Source: Ardenticatenales bacterium
GTDB lineage: Bacteria > Chloroflexota > Anaerolineae > Ardenticatenales > Ardenticatenaceae
Reading direction: 5' to 3'
Assembly (NCBI GenBank): GCA_013812995.1
Contig: JACCSL010000750.1
Coordinates: 1 to 5,688 of the forward strand
DNA: 5,688 bases
Position numbers and translations under genes: made by a program. This document shows positions 1 to 5,615 of this stretch, piece after piece (the stretch's first letter is position 1; each line of letters starts with the position of its first letter). The notes under the pieces are model-generated. The model saw only the letters and a list, made by a program, of their open reading frames with translations, was not told the DNA's origin and ran no database searches.

Positions 1-41
1 GGGGAGGGCCGAAGGCCAGGGGAGAGGGCCAAGAATGGCGA

Positions 42-764
42 ATGATGATTATGGCACCCAACCCAGAACACTCTCTTTCGTACTGGTGGCGACCGAGCCA
101 GTGGCTGCGCATCGTGTGGGGTGTGTGGGTAGATCAACCCTGGTACTGGCGGGAGGTGAGCCCGCGATTAGGCGGGCGAACTCGCGGGTGGGGAATCTGG
201 TTTCAGGCGTTGTTTGGGGCAATCCTGGTCAGTCTGATGCTTTGCTTGCTGCTATTTGGCACCCATGCAGTCATAGGGCGCACGGTTTACCCAGGCAGTC
301 TTCTCGGCGTGAGCTTCCTGTTTATTGGCGTTCCGCCCCTCTGGTTTGTTTTAACGCTTGTGAGAGGACTTAAAGAGGGTATACCTCTTGTCTGTGTGAC
401 TCTGCCCCTACTCACCAATCACTTCTTCTGGTTGGGTCAACTGATTAGAACGGGAGAGAACGTTAATGAACTCGGTATCTTCGCTTTGACAATTGCCTGC
501 ATCGGTCTAACGTGGGGTTTCATGGTTGGCCTCTTGCAGGGAGAGAAGGATTTCGTGTTTACGTTCTTCGGATTTATTTTTGTTGGTATGATCATTGGAA
601 AGTCCCCTTTCGTTCATCCTTTTCTCGTTTGGCTTTTTTATGTGGCCCGTGGCGTGGGCGGTGCCGTTTGGGGTGGGCTATGGTGTTACCTGGCAATGCG
701 CTGGGCTACCCGAAACCTACCGCCGACATCTACCATACCGCTTCAAGTTGACTCGCAACTCTGA
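42..764 (+). CDS. Polytopic membrane protein of unknown function, first gene of a two-component operon
   Basis: I do not recognise the family. The 240-residue product has a Trp/Arg-rich N-terminus of about 50 residues that looks like an interfacial amphipathic stretch. About six hydrophobic segments follow, near residues 53-73, 85-107, 113-134, 144-165, 170-186 and 190-218, the last one glycine-rich. The C-terminal tail is short and polar. There is no signal peptide and no catalytic motif I can name. The start is uncertain. ATGs lie at 42, 45 and 51, and a purine-rich GGAGAGGG at 21-28 sits somewhat far upstream of 42. The frame stays open to the window edge, so an earlier start cannot be excluded. 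The gene ends 12 bases before a response regulator gene, which suggests co-transcription and a role as sensor partner or target of that system (inference). Its third codon positions look more A/T-rich than those of the next two genes. Confidence 0.75.
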   Translation: MMIMAPNPEHSLSYWWRPSQWLRIVWGVWVDQPWYWREVSPRLGGRTRGWGIWFQALFGAILVSLMLCLLLFGTHAVIGRTVYPGSLLGVSFLFIGVPPLWFVLTLVRGLKEGIPLVCVTLPLLTNHFFWLGQLIRTGENVNELGIFALTIACIGLTWGFMVGLLQGEKDFVFTFFGFIFVGMIIGKSPFVHPFLVWLFYVARGVGGAVWGGLWCYLAMRWATRNLPPTSTIPLQVDSQL

Positions 765-765
765 C

Positions 766-771
766 AAGGAG
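766..771 (+). promoter_or_regulatory. Ribosome binding site of the response regulator gene
   Basis: AAGGAG lies five bases before the ATG at 777, within the 12-base gap after the upstream stop codon. It is a near-consensus Shine-Dalgarno site and fixes the regulator start. Confidence 0.8.
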
Positions 772-776
772 CCTCT

Positions 777-1466
777 ATGCGCGTGCTCATCGTGGACGAT
801 GATCTGCCAAGCCTCAAGATGAACAGCTACCTCCTGCGCGAGGAAGGGTACGAGGTGCTCACCGCGACCAACGGCGCGGACGCCTTGACCCTCCTGGATA
901 CGGAGTTGGTCGATCTGATTATCCTGGACGTGATGATGCCGATGATGGACGGTCACGAGACGCTGCGCCGCCTGCGCCAGCGCTACGATGTGCCCGTGAT
1001 CTTCCTCTCCGCCAAGGGTGAGACCGCCGACAAGGTGAAGGGGCTGGAGATTGGCGCAGACGATTACCTCGCCAAGCCCTTTGAACCCTCCGAGCTTCTG
1101 GCGCGGGTCAAGTCGGTGATGCGGCGCAGCGAGATTTTCTCCAAGGCCGACGCGAACTCCCTGCTCCAGGTGGGAGAGATTCGGCTGGACCCCGTGAGCA
1201 ACCGCGTCTATTTCAGCGAGGGGCGCTACGAGGAACTGACGCCCATCGAGTTCCGGCTGCTCCACGCGCTGATGCGAAACGCGGGCCGCACGCTGACACA
1301 CGATGCCCTGCTCAACTCGGTGTGGGGCTATGAGTATGATGGCTACTCCAACCAGATCGCGGTCTACATTCGTCGCCTCCGCGCCAAGATCGAGGCGGAT
1401 CCCAGTGACCCTCGCTACCTGATTACGGTGCGCGGCCTCGGCTACAAGTTCGAGCGCCAGTCCTAG
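777..1466 (+). CDS. OmpR/PhoB-family DNA-binding response regulator
   Basis: This is a 229-residue, full-length response regulator. The receiver domain (about 1-118) has the acidic pair D7/D8, the phosphoacceptor D51 in an LDVMMPMMDG motif, the switch residue S78 and the conserved K100 followed by PF. The D8-to-D51 spacing equals that of OmpR. The C-terminal winged-helix domain (about 130-228) has the LTPIEFRLL segment at 154-162, a recognition helix around 191-206 (SNQIAVYIRRLRAKIE) and the closing RGLGYKF hairpin near 219-225. Phosphorylation by a histidine kinase, almost certainly the one encoded 10 bases downstream, should promote dimerisation and binding to direct-repeat promoter sites. 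The target genes cannot be read from the sequence. The neighbouring membrane protein genes are candidates, because such regulators often control their own operon. The family is clear, but no specific symbol (phoB, walR and so on) is justified. Confidence 0.97.
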   Translation: MRVLIVDDDLPSLKMNSYLLREEGYEVLTATNGADALTLLDTELVDLIILDVMMPMMDGHETLRRLRQRYDVPVIFLSAKGETADKVKGLEIGADDYLAKPFEPSELLARVKSVMRRSEIFSKADANSLLQVGEIRLDPVSNRVYFSEGRYEELTPIEFRLLHALMRNAGRTLTHDALLNSVWGYEYDGYSNQIAVYIRRLRAKIEADPSDPRYLITVRGLGYKFERQS

Positions 1467-1476
1467 AATAAACATT

Positions 1477-3741
1477 ATGACAAACGGTGGCCTGGAGTCT
1501 CCCCGCTCGGAAGAGCAGTGGGTAAACCGTGATCGGCTCCTCTATCTCCTCCGCAACGAGCAGCGTTTTGGGGTAGCACTACGTCTGCTCCTGCTACTCG
1601 TCCTTCCCCTCGTCTGGACGCTGACAGGCACAGCCCTGCCCACGCCGCTTTTCCTCTTCCTGTGGGGTGGTTTGCTCACCGTTTCCCTGCTCGTGCATCA
1701 GCGGCTCCACTCTGCCGCGCGCTTGTCGGCACGGCGGATTGGGCCGTGGCTGGGGATTGGCCTCCTGCTGGATGCCCTGCTCGTCATGCTCACCGTGTTG
1801 CTGGACAGCAACCCGCAGAGCGACCTCTATGTTCTTTTCGCGCTGCTTGCGCTCAAAGGTCTCTTTTTCTATGGGCCGTGGCGCGCCGCGCGCTTTTTAC
1901 CCTTCGGCGTGGTGCCCCTCTACGCGCTCACCGTTGTGCTGCGGCTCGGGGAGCTGCTGGCCTGGGCGCAGCCGTTCGCCCTGCGGCGTGGCGCGCTGCT
2001 ATTGCTGGTGGCGGCAGCCTCTCTCTACCTGGGTCGCCTGCTCTACCGGGCACGCGAGAAGGTGCGGGAGTTAAATCTGCGGCTGGGGCAACGCAAGACC
2101 GACGTAGAAACACGCACCCAGGTCTTGACACACACGGCCACCAACCTGGCAAACCGGGTGCTGGAGCTGCGCTCGCTTCAAGAGGGAATGAAGGCGATCA
2201 ACGCCTCGCTGGAACTCAATGAGTTGCTGCGGCTGGTCGTGGACAATGCCTCGGATGTCTTCGGGGGAGCAAGCTGCGCCATCGGGCTGCGCGAGCCGGA
2301 CGGTGATATTTTCGTTTCCGCCCGCAGCCTGGAGGACGATATTCCGCTGACGGCGCTGGGCATCGACTCCCTGGAGGCGCTGGCCCGTCAGGTACTCCAG
2401 CAGCGCAGCCCGGCCCTGCTGGGCAGCGAACCCGGTGGCGACGAGACGCTGACCTCGGCGATGGCGGTGCCAATGATGGCTGACGGGGAACCGCTGGGTG
2501 CCCTCATGGCCGTGCGCCAGGGAGAGTACCCCTTCACGGCGGATGACCAGGAGCGGCTGAGCGCCTTCGCGGACCAGGCGGCACTGGCTGTGAAAAACTC
2601 CCGGCTCTACGAGCGGGTCGAGCAACTGTACCAGGAGGTCAAGGAGCGCTCCGAAGAGCTGAAGGCGGTGCTGGATAGCATCGGCGACGCGGTGCTTGTT
2701 ACCGGGCCGGGGGGCGATGTGCGCCTCACGAACCCGGTTGCCAATGTCATCCTGGGACTTCCCGATGAGCTGCGCGAGGCCCTGCTACTCCAGGAGACGC
2801 TGCGCGGTGGCTTCGATGAGCATCTGCATACTACCCTGACGAGCAAGAGTGGCGATCCCGTGCTGGGGGAACTCACCGTGCATGGCGGTGGCCTCCAGGG
2901 GAACCGGAGCTACCAGGCGCTCTCCGCGCCGCTGCGCGACCCGGATGGTCGCCCGCGCGGGGTCGTCACGGTGCTGCGCGACATCACGGCGGCGAAGGAG
3001 CTGGAGCAGCTCAAGAGCAACTTCGTCAGCACAATCTCCCACGAGTTAAAAACCCCGCTCCACTCCATCAAGGGCTTCGTGAACATCATTCTCTCCGAAA
3101 AATCCACGGGGCCGCTCACGGAGATCCAGCGTGACTTCCTGGGAACGGTCCACGATCAGACGACGCGGCTGGAGCGGATGATTCTGGACCTGTTGGAGTT
3201 CACGCGGCTGGAGTCGGGGCAGATCAAGCTTTACCCGGAGCCGCTTGATCTGAGCGTGCTGGCGGAGCGCGTCACGGAGCAGCTGCGCCCCGTCGCAGAG
3301 GAGTCCTCGGTCTCGCTGCTCTGCCTCGTGGAAGAGGCGCTGCCCGTCGAGGGGGACCGGCTACGGGTGGAGCAGGTCTTCAATAATCTGATCGCAAACG
3401 CCATCAAGTTTACCCCGCCCGGCGGGCGGGTCATGGTCACGGGCGAGACAGGAGAGACGTGCTCTACCATCATCGTGCGCGACACGGGCATTGGCATCCC
3501 GGAGGGGGAGCAGGAGCGTATCTTCGAGCGCTTCTACCAGGTGGACGCCTCGCACACGCGGCAGTATGGCGGCACAGGGCTGGGCCTCGCCATCTGCAAG
3601 CACATCATCGAGCGGCACAGCGGGCGCATCTGGGTCGAGAGCGAGGTGGGCCAGGGAAGCGCCTTCCACTTCGTCCTGCCCCACGAACTCGCCGCCGCCA
3701 CGCCGCTCACGGTGGATTTCTCGCGGCTAGAGGCCGGGTAA
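1477..3741 (+). CDS. Membrane sensor histidine kinase with GAF and PAS domains
   Basis: This 754-residue hybrid-sensor-type kinase has no receiver domain. About six hydrophobic helices lie near residues 31-50, 56-74, 88-110, 116-134, 139-160 and 172-190, with short loops and no sizeable external domain. A charged coiled-coil stretch follows (about 190-235), then a GAF domain (about 245-377), a short helix and a PAS domain (about 392-503, closing with VVTVLRDIT). HisKA has phosphoacceptor H522 in SHELKTP. HATPase_c has the N box around N637/N641, the G1 box DTGIGIP from D669, the F box near F683-F686 and the G2 box GGTGLGL at 698-704. All catalytic boxes are intact, so it should autophosphorylate H522 and pass the phosphate to D51 of the preceding regulator. 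The ATG at 1477 follows the regulator stop by 10 bases without a Shine-Dalgarno site, so initiation may be by coupling or leaderless. The ligand of GAF/PAS is unknown. Confidence 0.96.
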   Translation: MTNGGLESPRSEEQWVNRDRLLYLLRNEQRFGVALRLLLLLVLPLVWTLTGTALPTPLFLFLWGGLLTVSLLVHQRLHSAARLSARRIGPWLGIGLLLDALLVMLTVLLDSNPQSDLYVLFALLALKGLFFYGPWRAARFLPFGVVPLYALTVVLRLGELLAWAQPFALRRGALLLLVAAASLYLGRLLYRAREKVRELNLRLGQRKTDVETRTQVLTHTATNLANRVLELRSLQEGMKAINASLELNELLRLVVDNASDVFGGASCAIGLREPDGDIFVSARSLEDDIPLTALGIDSLEALARQVLQQRSPALLGSEPGGDETLTSAMAVPMMADGEPLGALMAVRQGEYPFTADDQERLSAFADQAALAVKNSRLYERVEQLYQEVKERSEELKAVLDSIGDAVLVTGPGGDVRLTNPVANVILGLPDELREALLLQETLRGGFDEHLHTTLTSKSGDPVLGELTVHGGGLQGNRSYQALSAPLRDPDGRPRGVVTVLRDITAAKELEQLKSNFVSTISHELKTPLHSIKGFVNIILSEKSTGPLTEIQRDFLGTVHDQTTRLERMILDLLEFTRLESGQIKLYPEPLDLSVLAERVTEQLRPVAEESSVSLLCLVEEALPVEGDRLRVEQVFNNLIANAIKFTPPGGRVMVTGETGETCSTIIVRDTGIGIPEGEQERIFERFYQVDASHTRQYGGTGLGLAICKHIIERHSGRIWVESEVGQGSAFHFVLPHELAAATPLTVDFSRLEAG

Positions 3742-3744
3742 GCA

Positions 3745-4353
3745 CTACAAATCTGGCTCCCAGATCAACCGGAGGTCAATGACAAAGTCTGGTAGAACGG
3801 GGTCAGCAGAAACGGTTGCGGGGTTATCCAACTGTTGTACAGGGAACCCGGCCTGATAAACAAATAGTTTTCGATGCCCCGGATCAAGCAGCCAGCCCAG
3901 CATTGCCCCATTTGCAAGATACTCTTCCATCTTTGCCCGAAGCTCCACCAGGCTCTCTGACGGGGAGCGTAGCTCAACCACGAAGTCAGGGCAGAGCGGT
4001 ACGAACTTGCGCTTTTGCTCTGGTGTCAGACTCGTCAATCGTTCCCGCCTCACCCATGCAGCATCAGGGGCGCGGATGGCTCCGTTCGGCAGGACAAACC
4101 CGCCTGAAGAGTCAAAAATCACCCCGCTCCCTTCCCGACTAGCCCAGTAATGTAATTGAGCGATAAGTTCGACGTTCCTGCGGCTACTTTCTCCGCCGGT
4201 TGGTACCATAATAATCAAGTCTCCCTTTGCCGTACGTTCAATCCGCCACGTTTTGTTGACCCGGCAGAACTCGTAGAACGCCTCATCTGGCAGGCTCGTA
4301 GGCCACTCCAGGCGTAAGGCCAGGGAAACGTCTTGAGACTCACTTATTACCAT
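3745..4353 (-). CDS. Uma2 family (DUF820) putative PD-(D/E)XK endonuclease-like protein
   Basis: This 202-residue protein has the typical length and layout of the Uma2/DUF820 family, a branch of the PD-(D/E)XK nuclease superfamily common in Cyanobacteria and Chloroflexota. Visible signatures are RAPDAAWV with D97, PDFVVELRSPSES with D123 and E127, and the helix with K141 (KMEEYLANGAMLGWLLDP), followed by a KLFVY strand. D97, E127 and K141 are the likely metal/active-site residues by family analogy. The cellular role of the family is not established; links to mobile DNA are only suggested. GAGG at 4360-4363 (minus strand) lies six bases before the ATG and supports this start. The gene is convergent with the histidine kinase, with three bases between the stop codons. 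Its composition looks less GC-rich than the kinase, which could mean separate acquisition (inference). Confidence 0.9.
   Translation of the reverse strand: MVISESQDVSLALRLEWPTSLPDEAFYEFCRVNKTWRIERTAKGDLIIMVPTGGESSRRNVELIAQLHYWASREGSGVIFDSSGGFVLPNGAIRAPDAAWVRRERLTSLTPEQKRKFVPLCPDFVVELRSPSESLVELRAKMEEYLANGAMLGWLLDPGHRKLFVYQAGFPVQQLDNPATVSADPVLPDFVIDLRLIWEPDL
3751..3765. repeat. Small perfect hairpin at the convergent gene junction
   Basis: ATCTGG and CCAGAT form a perfect six-base inverted repeat around a CTC loop. It lies inside the last codons of the Uma2 gene and 10 bases past the kinase stop. On the minus strand a short T-rich stretch follows it. It could be a weak two-way transcription stop, but the stem is short and no real T-tract is present on the plus strand. 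Confidence 0.3.
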
Positions 4354-4396
4354 TGTCTACCTCGCTCTATGAATCCTCATTGCTCCCTCCCCTACT

Positions 4397-4402
4397 ATTG
4401 TA
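4397..4402 (-). promoter_or_regulatory. Possible -10 box of the Uma2 gene
   Basis: On the minus strand TACAAT matches the sigma-70 -10 consensus at five of six positions and lies 43 bases before the Uma2 ATG. No convincing -35 element is found 16-18 bases upstream; the sequence there is AAGTTT, part of an inverted repeat. It is a moderate candidate only. Confidence 0.35.
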
Positions 4403-4418
4403 CTACTTCTCCCTCTCC

Positions 4419-4442
4419 CAAACTTAAAAAACGCGAAGTTTG
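4419..4442. repeat. Seven-base inverted repeat between the Uma2 and small membrane protein genes
   Basis: CAAACTT (4419-4425) and AAGTTTG (4436-4442) form a perfect inverted repeat around a 10-base, A-rich (plus strand) spacer. It lies 25 bases past the stop of the 76-residue gene and just upstream of the Uma2 -10 candidate. It could be a weak minus-strand terminator hairpin, with its T-run in the loop rather than after the stem, or an operator for the Uma2 promoter. The 4354-4466 gap shows no further gene. Confidence 0.35.
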
Positions 4443-4466
4443 TTGAACTAGACGTTCATCAGGAAA

Positions 4467-4697
4467 TCAGCCGCGCATCCAGGTGAGAATGATCCGGCAC
4501 CCCATCCCGCCGCTGAGGATTCCCACCGTCATCAGGAACATGAGCAGGTTGCGGGCGAGGCGCGGGCGCGCCCCCAGGGCAGGAATGCGGCGCATCAGGA
4601 GCGGCACCAGGAAGCGCCCCCGTTGAATGAGGTAGAGGCCAGCGCCCAACAGGATGGCCCCAAGGAGTAGCAGGGTAGGAGAGGGTAGAGTGTCCAT
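4467..4697 (-). CDS. Small two-helix membrane protein of unknown function
   Basis: The 76-residue product has two clear hydrophobic segments (about residues 8-25 and 50-73). They are joined by a basic loop rich in Arg (about 26-49: RGRFLVPLLMRRIPALGARPRLARN), so by the positive-inside rule the loop should face the cytoplasm in a hairpin topology. I do not recognise the family. The hydrophobic pattern and GC-rich third positions support this frame over overlapping ones; an overlapping frame starting with TTG at 4704 gives a composition-biased, unlikely protein. There is no Shine-Dalgarno site before the ATG. Instead a sigma-70-like promoter ends six bases before it, suggesting a leaderless mRNA. 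Its stop is 113 bases from the Uma2 start on the same strand, and it is divergent from the HTH gene to the right. Confidence 0.7.
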   Translation of the reverse strand: MDTLPSPTLLLLGAILLGAGLYLIQRGRFLVPLLMRRIPALGARPRLARNLLMFLMTVGILSGGMGCRIILTWMRG

Positions 4698-4703
4698 CGC
4701 TCA

Positions 4704-4732
4704 AGCATAGTGGGCGGTAGATAGGTCGTCAA
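4704..4732 (-). promoter_or_regulatory. Sigma-70-like promoter of the small membrane protein gene, placed for a leaderless mRNA
   Basis: On the minus strand the -35 box TTGACG (4727-4732) matches the consensus at five of six positions. It is separated by exactly 17 bases from the -10 box TATGCT (4704-4709), which matches at four of six. The seventh base after the -10 box is the A of the ATG at 4697, so the predicted transcript starts at the start codon. Confidence 0.6.
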
Positions 4733-4784
4733 ACAAGGGACTGCCCCGCCTGCTGCTACATGAACAATTTGTAAATCAGGAAGG

Positions 4785-4812
4785 TTGAAAGTTCATGAGA
4801 GCTTCATTTACT
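4785..4812 (+). promoter_or_regulatory. Candidate promoter of the HTH gene
   Basis: TTGAAA (4785-4790, five of six matches) and TTTACT (4807-4812, four of six) are 16 bases apart. Transcription would begin near 4819, downstream of the possible ATG at 4795 but upstream of the ATG at 4873, which agrees with the later start. A perfect TTGACA at 4832-4837 has no good -10 partner. The divergent gap 4698-4872 shows no other gene. Confidence 0.4.
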
Positions 4813-4861
4813 CCCTATACGATTCCTCCAGTTGACAACGATCCCTTTGAGAGATCAATCC

Positions 4862-4867
4862 AGGAGG
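4862..4867 (+). promoter_or_regulatory. Strong Shine-Dalgarno site that decides the HTH gene start
   Basis: AGGAGG is a perfect anti-16S match, five bases before the ATG at 4873. The alternative ATG at 4795 has only AGGAAGG (4778-4784) at ten bases' distance. Confidence 0.75.
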
Positions 4868-4872
4868 AACGC

Positions 4873-5328
4873 ATGGCCCTTTACGTTCGGGAACTTCGCG
4901 CACACGAGGAGCAGCAGCTCCGCCGCTGGCTGGATGGAGAAGACAAAGACCTGCGCCACCGCGCGCGTGTGATTCTGCTCTCCAGCCAGGGGTATCGGGT
5001 GCCAGAAATCAGCCCTATGGTGAGCGCGCATCCCACGAACCTGCGCAAGTGGATTCACCGTTTCAACCAGCGCGGGCCGAAGGGCCTCATCTCGCCCCGC
5101 AGCGGTGGCCCGCCGCCGCGCTTCACCGAGGATCAGAAGAAGCGGCTCATCTCTCTGGCCCAGCAGCGCCCCCGCGACCTGGGGCTCCAGTTCAGCCGCT
5201 GGACGCTCCACAAACTGGCGGAGCAGGCGGTCAAGCGCGGCATTGTGGACAGCATCAGCCACGAGTATGTACGCCAGATTTTGAAGAAGGCGGGGATGGA
5301 CTACCGCCAGAGCCGTCGCCGAAAATAA
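4873..5328 (+). CDS. Free-standing HTH protein, equivalent to the DNA-binding half of an IS630-type transposase
   Basis: The 151-residue product has two DNA-binding units. The first is a homeodomain-like HTH (about 28-68: RARVILLSSQG, VPEISPMVSAHPTNLRKW, IHRFNQRG). The second is a winged HTH (about 84-142: FTEDQKKRLISLAQQRP, then SRWTLHKLAEQAVKRGIV and ISHEYVRQILKKAG). This is the N-terminal layout of IS630-family transposases, in which a DDE nuclease domain normally follows. Here the protein stops at a basic tail (SRRRK) where the linker would begin, and no DDE motif occurs downstream. An ATG at 4795 would add 26 residues, but their codons are A/T-rich and unlike the body; the perfect Shine-Dalgarno favours 4873, as does the family-like start MALYVREL. 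The gene ends before a strong terminator, so it seems a complete unit. It may be a domesticated transcription factor, an IS regulator or a decayed element. The function is unknown. Confidence 0.85.
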   Translation: MALYVRELRAHEEQQLRRWLDGEDKDLRHRARVILLSSQGYRVPEISPMVSAHPTNLRKWIHRFNQRGPKGLISPRSGGPPPRFTEDQKKRLISLAQQRPRDLGLQFSRWTLHKLAEQAVKRGIVDSISHEYVRQILKKAGMDYRQSRRRK

Positions 5329-5348
5329 CAGCGCCCCCCCACATCCCC

Positions 5349-5385
5349 AAAAAACCTCCTCATGCTTCCACGAGGAGGTTTTTTT
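5349..5385. terminator. Strong bidirectional rho-independent terminator
   Basis: CCTCCTC (5355-5361) pairs perfectly with GAGGAGG (5372-5378), flanked by A6 (5349-5354) on the left and T7 (5379-5385) on the right. Inner pairs TG/CA can tighten the loop. The plus strand ends the HTH gene 20 bases upstream. On the minus strand the same stem is followed by T6 and would end the convergent 41-residue ORF. Confidence 0.93.
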
Positions 5386-5424
5386 GCGGGTTGAACGCCA
5401 GCGGCTACCCGTTTTCGCGCATCT

Positions 5425-5550
5425 TCAGAAGTGGGTTTCCTGGTCGAGCAGGCCGCGCTCGCGGGCGAGCCCCTCGGCCCAACGGAAGAAGAGCAGCGCG
5501 ACCATCCTATAAAGCAGGGTCATTGCCGTGAGGATCCTCGTAGGTGCCAT
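5425..5550 (-). CDS. Small 41-residue ORF, hydrophobic/amphipathic, unknown function
   Basis: The reading frame gives MAPTRILTAM then TLLYRMVALLFFRWAEGLAR and a charged end, ERGLLDQETHF. Residues 6-29 form a plausible amphipathic or membrane-surface helix. Most codons are G/C-ending, as in the genes that are certainly real here. A stop lies in frame four codons upstream, so the ATG at 5550 is the first possible ATG; internal ATGs follow at residues 10 and 16. A promoter-like TTGTCC/TATAAC pair ends eight bases before the ATG, and the minus-strand side of the bidirectional terminator lies 47 bases past the stop. Promoter, ORF and terminator together make a real small gene plausible. It could instead be the remnant of a larger gene. 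No family is recognised. The rest of 5386-5615 shows only these control elements. Confidence 0.45.
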   Translation of the reverse strand: MAPTRILTAMTLLYRMVALLFFRWAEGLARERGLLDQETHF

Positions 5551-5558
5551 CTTCCACC

Positions 5559-5586
5559 GTTATAGTTCAGGGGGGGGTATGGACAA
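5559..5586 (-). promoter_or_regulatory. Candidate promoter of the 41-residue ORF with a homopolymer in its spacer
   Basis: On the minus strand TTGTCC (5581-5586, four of six matches) and TATAAC (5559-5564, five of six) are 16 bases apart. The spacer contains a run of eight C. Transcription should begin within about two bases of the ATG at 5550. Confidence 0.45.
5570..5577. repeat. G8 homopolymer tract
   Basis: There are eight consecutive G on the plus strand (C on the minus strand), inside the spacer of the 41-residue ORF promoter and upstream of the divergent transposase-like gene. Such tracts are prone to slipped-strand length change and also to sequencing error. Confidence 0.9.
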
Positions 5587-5609
5587 GCAGAGCGAAAATC
5601 GAGTAAGCT
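5580..5609 (+). promoter_or_regulatory. Weak candidate promoter of the partial transposase-like gene
   Basis: TGGACA (5580-5585, five of six matches to TTGACA) and TAAGCT (5604-5609, keeps the T, A and final T of the -10 box) are 18 bases apart. The -10 candidate ends six bases before the ATG at 5616, as expected for a leaderless mRNA. The -35 region overlaps that of the divergent small ORF. Confidence 0.25.
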
Positions 5610-5615
5610 AAGGCC

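Noticed and set aside
1..34. GGCC-GAA-GGCC mini-hairpin and purine-rich lead at the left edge
   Set aside because: There is too little sequence to tell whether it is a terminator remnant, a ribosome site or part of an upstream coding region; no T-tract is present.
35..373. Plus-strand frame starting at ATG 35 with a closer purine-rich ribosome site
   Set aside because: The product has no hydrophobic pattern or motif and overlaps the membrane protein frame, which has coherent helices and continues to the regulator.
373..389. Inverted repeat AAGAGG/CCTCTT around GTATA
   Set aside because: It lies inside the membrane protein coding sequence with no T-tract or regulatory context; a chance repeat is likely.
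717..1475. Minus-strand open frame of 252 codons over the response regulator
   Set aside because: It is the antisense of a clear, complete OmpR-family gene. Its composition is rich in His, Gln and Arg, typical of a shadow frame in high-GC DNA.
2071..2625. Minus-strand frame of 184 codons under the GAF domain
   Set aside because: It is a shadow of the kinase coding sequence with no recognisable domain.
3414..3430. Strong GC hairpin CCCGCCC/GGGCGGG
   Set aside because: It encodes the conserved TPPGGR stretch after the kinase N box; the repeat follows from Pro and Gly codons in a GC-rich gene.
4795..4872. Upstream ATG extending the HTH protein by 26 residues
   Set aside because: The codons are A/T-rich and unlike the body, the family-like N-terminus begins at 4873, and the perfect Shine-Dalgarno site is at 4862-4867. 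It remains possible.
4740..5400. Terminal inverted repeats and TA duplication that would mark an intact IS630 element
   Set aside because: I compared both flanks of the HTH gene by eye and found no matching ends.
5049..5531. Plus-strand frame of 160 codons overlapping the HTH gene
   Set aside because: It is out of frame with the HTH domains, runs through a strong terminator, and has low-complexity Pro/Arg/Ala content.
5579..5611. Ten-codon plus-strand frame after the G tract
   Set aside because: It is too short, the G tract is not a proper ribosome site, and the frame covers the putative promoter elements.
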